Part shown: piece by piece, positions 47,101-56,100 of the stretch
Numbering within the stretch: the stretch's first letter is position 1
Layout of the letters: each line of letters starts with the position of its first letter
Assembly: GCA_004194705.1 (NCBI GenBank)
Contig: SADC01001072.1
Coordinates: 1-64,000, forward strand
DNA from: Ditylenchus dipsaci
Lineage: Eukaryota > Nematoda > Chromadorea > Rhabditida > Anguinidae
Direction: 5' to 3'
DNA: 64,000 bases
The notes under the pieces: generated by a model
Seen by the model: the letters and a program-made list of their open reading frames with translations, nothing else
What the model was told of the DNA's origin: nothing
Databases searched by the model: none
Program-made: the position numbers and the translations under genes

Positions 47101-50100
47101 AAATTCGATGTCAAAGCCTTGGTGCACAAGGATTTCGTCCTCGTCTAGTATGAGCTGTTTGTGCAAAACTTCTAAAAACAAAATATTCAAAAAATTATCT
47201 AGGAATGTATTCTAAAATCCAACCATCAGTTTCCCGATGGACAATCTTAATGTAGAAACCGCTGGCCAAAATCTTCACATATTCCTTCGTCGGCACTTGC
47301 TCTAGAGCTACGGTGTATGTGAAACTTTTCATATTCTTGGAAAGCTGCACAAAAGACACGTTCTGAAAATTATAATTGTTGACTATTGACCGAATATGGA
47401 AAACTAACCATTTGTTGGAATCCTCTGGCCGCCGACCTCACCATTTCGTAATTTTTCTTTGAACTGAAGTTTGAATTCATCTGAGGCTTTCGTTTCAAAA
47501 TATAATTCATGAACGGGTAATATTGAGCCGCCATTTTTCACAGGGAATAAATAACTAATTAGTTTTTCACATGGAATAGACTACTTCGAGCGAGATTAGA
47601 TTACGATTAGCGATTAGATTGGGATCAGTGATTAGACAACAATCAACTTTTCAAGGTATTTTGAAGTTTAAATTATAATAATGTTTAACAAACTCGTTTG
47701 ATTGCGGTCGATGGGCTTGACATGGCTCTTTCTTCTAGTAGCTGTTTGCTTCTTGCTCATCTTTCAGTGGCTCGCGTTCTCATAAATCACAGCGAAACAT
47801 TTGAAAAAACGTAAACAGATACGGGAAAATTACAGCAAAAACCACTGTTTGAAATGACAATCTGACACATTTTTTGTCCACCTAGAATTTCAAAAAAATC
47901 ACCGAACACCCAAAAGTTATAATTGAAAAGGCGCTAATTTAAAAAAATGCCCCAAAATTGCTCAAATGCTCCTATGCTTCTTTTGTAAACATATTCACGG
48001 CTTTTCAAACCGTGAAAAGGATTCACTTTGAGTTTTTAGATGTAAAGTAAAAACTAAAAATTAACTATTGGGTTTAAAATGTAAATTACTGTTAGGTGCC
48101 ACAAATGTGTTTTTCATTCCATCGATTTCAGACATGTCATTGGAGACTTTGTCATCGAGGTTTGCATCCACTATTTTCTAATGTGATGTTCATAATATAG
48201 TTTGTAGGAAGATCTGGAGCCTTTTCCTTGTGAACACAAGCAATTGCTAGATGCACTTGCTGCCTTCCAATCAGTGGATGAAGAGGAGGAGGAGCTGGAA
48301 GATGATGAACCAAGTAGGGAGTCTGACTTGCTGCCATCCATCAACAACAGACCACCTGTAGCCCAACCTGTAGCAAAAGATGAGCCTGACAACAATGAGG
48401 CCAACGATGAAGGTTTGAGTGCTAAAAATTTCGGTCCTTATCCTTTATTAGGACGACCTTTTAAAAATCACTTTTCAACTCTGAAAAGGGTAGACCAATG
48501 CATGTTAAAACGGACTAAAAGATCTCTTACGAACTTTTGTATAGTTTGGGACATATATTTCTAGAGTGGCGCGAGTCGAGTACTCGAAATCGACTAATTT
48601 CGAGTAATACCGTATTTCCTCTAATTGCCGCCCCCCCTAACTTCAAATAGTCTGAAAATCCTGTTTTCATTTACTGTTCGAGCTGTCTAAAAAGTGCCTG
48701 CGAGGGATTTCAAAAATCTAACAGGCACTTTTTACACAGCTCGAACAGTAAATGAAAACACGAGTTTTGAACCACTCGAAGTTTGAAAAAATTACATGCT
48801 TCTAATTGCCGCCCCGGTGCGGCAATTAGAGGAAATACGGTATTCGACATTTTCGAGTTTAGAGTTTCGAGTCGAGTCGGGTACTCGAAAATTTCGAGTT
48901 TCGAATATCATATCTAGTCGAGTACTCGCCCACCCTATATATTTCGATATTTTTGGTTCACAATTAAAAGTTAATTTAAAAAAGGTCTCCCAGACAAAAG
49001 AGAAGATCCGTAAATTCGGTGCATGGCCAGTTGGTGAAGCCTTTTTATAATTTCTGATGTGCTTTTTTAAAATAAAAGTACCCATTTATGTTTGATGCCT
49101 CTTTGTAGCCAATATTTCTCAGGAATCGGAATCACAAAGCAGAATAAAAAGCAAAAAAATAAAGTATCTTTTTTTTAAAATTGTGCTGTGTGATTATTGT
49201 GGATTTCCGGAAAAAATTTTGGGGTCTAGCAACATCAAAAAAAATTTAAATAAAAAAATACTTTTATTCCAAAAAAAATCGAAATATTGAAAGAACCATA
49301 GCTAACTGGCCATTTTTCTTGTTGTTCACATTTTTGAATTTTAGATGACTCCGATGAAAAAATGTACTCGACCGAAAAAAAGAAAAAGATGCGGAAAAAG
49401 AAGTCGGAGTTGGAGTCTGATCGTAGACCTCCCTCTGGCCAGCACTCCTCACCCAGACCCAAGAAACGGACTATTTCATCCTCTTCCTCCAGAGCTACCA
49501 CACCTGCAGTTGTATCCAATAAGAAGCCAGCCGCCACTAACACCACACCTGAAAAGAAAGTCAGAAGGAGGAAGGAGCTTGAAGGTTTGCTAAAAATGGA
49601 TTTTGGACCTGGCAAAACACCTTTTCAGGTATTTTGGTGAATGACCGGGTTTCGTGTGTTTAAAGTGGTTTATTGCAGACTACTTCAGTGGAGAAGTACA
49701 CAGATGAAATCATGGTGGAGGCACAAAAGAATGTGCCTACATATGGTAAATTTTTTTAAGATTTTAAATGAGGTTTTCTGAACGTTCAAAAAGGCAGGAG
49801 ACAGAAGATAATTCCGAGGAGGATATTTCTGATTCCGCCGAATTTCGATTTTCAACATCCCTGTTATTCAGAAACCAAATTTTCAAAATGAATTCGGTTG
49901 GCATATCAACCTTTTGAAAAATTCATACCTAAAGGAGGAGAAAACTTTGGTATATCAACGACGGGTACAGTGCCAAATTTTGCCTTGGTCCCCCCTGTTA
50001 ATTTTTTTAGATTTTTTTTTATTATTTTGCACACTTAGACTTAGGCTTAGGCAAGGGTAGGCCAGTACCCATTAGGAGGGACTCAAACGTGTGGTTTAAG

Positions 50101-53100
50101 CATACTTTTTTAACTTTTACAAAAAAAATGTACCCGGTCGTTGTAACCGGTCATAATGTGTACCCGGTCGTAAGGCAGTCGGAAACTTTATATCCCTCAC
50201 GCATCGCCTAAGTCACAGGTTCGACTACTACTGGGTGCAAACCTTATTTTTTTTACTTTCTTTCATTTACAAATTTGGTTTAAAAAAGTTCCTCACACTC
50301 TCAGCTATTTAACAAACTCATCAGGGCAATGTTTCACAGTAACAGGAGATTGTTTATGGGCTGAAATAGGCTCAATTTTCGAAAATCGATAGGTTTTGGG
50401 CTCTTCTTTGACTGGTTTGGTTGATATTTTCTGACTTTTTTCTACAAGTCACACACACTAAAATGTAGCCAAGACTCTAGGCTTCCATTTGAGCTATCAA
50501 AAAGGGAAAAAAGTAATATTAAGTTAGAGTTAGAATTTGAAAAGTATCCAACTATGTAAAGTACGATGCCATCCTACACAGGGCTGTGATTTGCATGAAA
50601 TCACAAAATTAGGGCATTTGCTGACAGTAAAGCAGGGCTTTAAATAATTCCAATCGATTACTCGACATTTTTTGGCCCTAGAAGTCAGTGAAATTAATAA
50701 AAAAAATAAACAAATAAGTTGTGCACTTAGGGAGACTTGAACCTTGGACCCTAGGCGATGCGTATATAAAGTTTCCTCCCCCTTTTAATGTCAAATTTGA
50801 TTAAAAAAAACATTTGACAAATAATTCAATATTTTACATTTTCAGGGAGTTGTTAATTTATAATAATCGACCATGCTCAATGCAAGTCCAGTGCTAGAAT
50901 TTGTTTTTTCGACGATAAAAATTCTGAAATTCTCGCATTTCCTTCCAAAAGGCTGAAATTTAATTTTCCCACTAATTTTTTAAATTGCAAAATGATTAGT
51001 TGGCCCTATCCCTCAATGGGGGAGGGCTTTCGCCTTGGTCCCCCTGTTTTTTTTGTGAGTTTTTAGGCTTTAGCCTTAGGAAAAAGTGGGCCGGCGTATT
51101 TTAGGACGGACTCAAACGTATTTTAGACTCGTGCTTAAGTTCGCCCTAACATATACTGGCCTACTTTTGCGTGAGCCCTAGCCAAAAAACTCCCAAAAAT
51201 AACAACAGGTGGGATCAAGGCAAACGCACCTCCCCCCCTATTGAGGGATAGCGCCAATTAATTCTCAAAACCGATAAAGCTATACCCAAGTGTCTTATGC
51301 ACCTCGTCATCTTAACAATTCCCATAAAAGTATTTAAAGTTCCAGATGAAAGACTCGCCAGGAGGAGCTCAGAAAGCAGTCACATCAACCTGCCCGTGCC
51401 TACCACTGCTGCTCCTTCCACTTCCAAGGGGGTAAAGCAAAAGGAGTCCAAGCCAGTGGGACGTCCACCCTGTGTCCATTCCAATGATTCTGCCACAGAC
51501 GATACCCCACTTCCAAACCATCTAGCCAGAAAAAGTTAGTCCAACAGCCAGTTGAGAGCAGGGCAGAAGAATCAGTAGCAGGCGGTAGTGGGCAAGCCAA
51601 CTATGAACCACAAGATGAGCAAGCCATGTTGTGGGGGATGAACGGTGCATCTACTGCAAGATGATGTTCAGAGAGGTGCTCGCTTTAAATTTATGCTTCT
51701 ATTTGGTTATAAAATAGAGAATTTTAGTTGGGCAAAAGACACCAGGAAAACCCTCAATACTGCAGCAAGACTTGCAGAAGAAAGTTCAAGAAGCAAAAGT
51801 CAGCTAGTAGTCTAGGTCTTCCAGACTCTTCTACTGATAATCAGTCTAGGTTTGTGATTTTTGTACGGATTGACAGAATCCGGCATCATTTACCACCCTA
51901 TTGCTAGATTTCATGAAATGTACTCAAATCTCTATATAGTATTTGGCATGTGTCCGTAACGCTAAATGAGCGCACATTTGGTCACAAAGGAAAACTTTTT
52001 TCCTTGCGATAATTTTATAGGCAAGTTTGTACTCATTCGAAAGCTCTTTTAGTGTAGATTTGCCTTTTATATGGTTACGACAGGATCTGATTATCAAAAA
52101 CTCGAGATTTTTGAGTTTGAAGGTGAAATTTCGTGTTTTTATGGGAAAATCGATGAACTACTAATGTACATGAACAACTAATGTTCCCGAACAACATAGG
52201 CGCCGATAGGCGCCTGCAGACCCTAGTTTTTTATAAGAAAGTTGAAAATTAAAGCGATAAAAATAAACCAACTCCTGTTACCGTCAACACCAACACTTTT
52301 TAACTTGGATTTCCTAAACATTTTACCAGTTATGATTCGTCAGTTTATCCCGAAAAATCAAAAGGATTTTGATTTTGCTGCTCGTTTTTGTAAAATGAGA
52401 ATAGTTTTACAAAAAAAGACCAGCGGATACTCGACCTTTTGAAAATTAGGTTCCAGTTGATCTAGTTCCCGCGGATCTTTTGGGTAAAACTATTGTCATT
52501 TTGCAAAAACGATCGGCAAATCAGTTTTTTTTTGGACTTGACTGACGAATCATAAATGGTAAAGGATTTCAAAAATCGAGGTAGAAAAAGTGTCGGACCC
52601 TAGATGGGAACGAACTTGAGCGGGTGCAAGGGTTACGGGGGTTAACTATACGTGGTTTTTGAGATTTTTTATTCATGCCATTGTGATCCTTTGTATTTTA
52701 GAAGCGGTGTTGGCCATCCCCCTTCCTCATCAAGGGGCCGTATTGACATAGACTCTCTGGCAGCCAAACACAGCAACTCCGCCCCTCAAATAACTGCTCA
52801 TGGCTCATCTGCTTTTTCAGCCACAACTGGCTCTCCAACATCCTTGAAAATAAAATTACGTTCACCTACAGAAGAGCGACCAGGCGAAGTGTTTGAAATG
52901 CAGCAGGCTTCTCACAGTCGCACTAACAGTTTTATAAGGGGCAGAGCAAACACAGGTGATACTCTAGTAACATTAATACAAAGATTCAATAAAAGTTCGG
53001 TTCATATGGACATAGTTGCACGGGCGCCGTCGCCGGCTTTTTTTTTTTATATAAAAATGAGTATGAAAGAAGTATGACCAATGAGTCTTTTTCAATCTAG

Positions 53101-56100
53101 AAGTAAGTCATTGGCAGTCTCGAAAAAAGTTAACGCCACACCGAAAATTTGTCAGTTCGGCTCAAAAATTGTCGAAACGGGCGCTGGCGGCCGTTTTGAC
53201 TAGCGGCGCCGGCGCCCGTTCATCTATGCATATGGTTTTGCAAAATACGGTTTTTACGTAGTCCTACCTATGATTTGGACCAGAACCTTCTGTGAACTGG
53301 GTAGGCACGGCTCCAAGTCATAGGTGCCTTTTTGTGCCACTAAGGAAAAATGGGTACTTTTCAGATTATTTAACAAAAAAAAATGCTCAGAGACATCGAA
53401 TGCAAAATAACAAAAAATGCAAAAAAAGGAAACAAAAAATCACAAATTCCAGAGTTTTTTAAACAAATATCGGCTCTATCCCTCAAAGATTTTTTAGCTT
53501 GCTATCCCCTTATTATTTGTGGCAAGGGTTACCGAATGGTAGGACGAACTCGTACATGAGTTTTAGATATTTTTAGTCCGTCCTAACATACGCTGATCTA
53601 CTTTAGACTAGGCCTGAAAAATTACAAAAAAAACGAAGGCAGCAAGCTGAAAAAATTGGTACGAAGCTCCCACTAAAAATGATATAATCCCCCAGTGTTT
53701 TTCTACAATACAGCAAACCCACTCTTATTTAGCCGAATTCCGCAACGAGAGCTCTCCGGAAATAATCAGCTACAGTTGTGCATCATCCTCTACACCAGGA
53801 GGTATAAGTGGAGGTAATGGTAATCTAGTTAGTTATGTGCACTCGCAGCACCTGCACTCCCAGCACTTCTCCAACCACCACCAATTGATGTCCAATGCAA
53901 TTGTAGACTGGCCGGCAGCCACAACCAGCAAACACCAGCCAACCATCCCCTCCAGTCTGACTTGCCACAGCCATGTGCCCCAACTCTACCACTTCACCCC
54001 CACCACCACCAAGCCATCACTCCAGAAGCTGTGCACCACTACATGCAGCCAAGGGATTCTCCAGTGCCCAGTGCATCTGGGATGACCTACTCCCTGTCTT
54101 CAATGACCACCTCGCCTGCCCCGTCATCTGCAACTCCCATGTCTGCTGAGAGGACCAACGAACTTGAGATGTTGATGGCTAGAGGAGTTCATAGTTGGGG
54201 GTCAGTACATATTTCGAGCAACAATGTCCAATGTATTGATAGCAATTTTTTGATTATCGGTAGTTTATTGGATTCGCTTTTTTGGGATCTAAAAAGCATT
54301 AGGTTAGATACTTATGGACGTTCGGCCTATTTGACCGTAAAAATGGTAAAAACAATGTACAGTCAAACCTCGATATAGTGGCCCCCACCTCAAGTTCGTT
54401 CCCACCTAGGGTCCGACACTTTTTTTAACCCCATTTTTGAAATATTTTATCTATTCTGTTTTGACAGTCTGGTCGCAAATATCGTAAGGATTCCGATTTT
54501 GACGATCGTTTTTTAATAACTAAAAAGTTTTTGCATTTAAAAAGCAAAACCTCGATATAGTGGCCCTCTAATTTTTTTAAGGGGGCCACTATATCGAGGT
54601 TTTGCTTTTTAAATGCAAAAACTATTTAGTTATTAAAAACGATCGGCAAAATCGGAATCCTTACGATATTTGCGACCAGATTGTCAAAACAGAATCAATA
54701 AATTATTTCAAAATGGGGTTAAAAAAAGTGTCGGACCCTAGGTGGGAACGAACTTGAGTGGGGCCACTATATCGAGGTTTGACTGTAGCAAAATTTTCAG
54801 GCTATTATAAGGCACATACACAATGAGTATCGACCTAAGTATCGACCTGAGCGTGTTTTTAACGAGGGAAGGACTTTAAAATTTTTTCTTCCCTAAAATA
54901 TTTTTTCTGTTACTGAAAAAATTGTGGAAAAAATGCTTGGATTTGCACTCAGGAATCCGGAGTCAGGATCACGTTCGTGCTAGTATAGGCCTGATTGTAG
55001 ACCTAATCATTAACCCAATTTTTTTATCAGAGGCTACTTGTCAATAACTTATTTTGAAGCCCTGAATCTTAGCTACAAAATGATACCAGCGAAAAAAAAA
55101 TCAGTGAAGGAAAAAACTACAGCTCTTGCCACGTTAAAAACACGCCAAATCTCACACTCAGGTCAACACTTATTGTGCACGTGTCTTTATTGGGTAAAAA
55201 GTTAGAAGTATTTGGTCGGCCATGTAGTATTGGCAAAATTTGTGCTAAAAATTTATTTTTTGTGCCAAAAAAGTCTTTTTGCGACAGAACCTGATTTGAG
55301 GCAGAAAAAAGTCTTTTTAAACCAATAAAAATATTGTCCAAACAAAAGGGACCAGAAAAATGTTGACTGCACTTTAGACTAATGAGGACGTCAAATTCAT
55401 AATAATACAGTGAATTGGCGCTACTTGCATATACCCCTTTTTCCCCAAATCAACTTTTGTTTAAATGTTCCCAAACACCCTATATCGACCTAAATCGCCT
55501 CAGAAACTCAAAAAAGACATTATTTTCGAGTTCTAGTCAATTAAAAAATGAGTTTTGGGACCACCCAAATATACCTATTTTGACCATTTTCGAAGGGATT
55601 TAGGGCCGTATTAGGGTGGAAATGGACCGAAAAAGGGCCGATTTTGAACAAAAGGAAGATGTTGAACATAGTTTTGGGCAGGATTATGTATACCACATGT
55701 TCCCAAAAGTAAGTTTTGACCCCTAATTCGAACGTTTCAGGTCGTAATTAGTACGAAAAACATGTTTTCCGGTGGCGGAAAGACATGTGCAAAAAAAATT
55801 GACCCTTTATACACTGATCCTTTATACACACCTGCCTGCCTTCGGCAGGCATCCTAATTCAATAGGAAGCCCCTTTGGGGGTACATTGTTCGGGCCAAGG
55901 GCTGACTCTTTATACACAACTGCCTGCCTTCGGCAGGCACTGGCATTGTAAAAAAATGTAAAAAAAAATGAGCAGATAAAAAAACGGAGACGACGATTTC
56001 AACAAAAAATGAAAAAAATGAATTTTCGGTCAAAAAATGTAGATTTTGAACACTTTTCAAAAAACAATTTTTTTTGCTCCAGATGTCTTTCCGCCACCGG

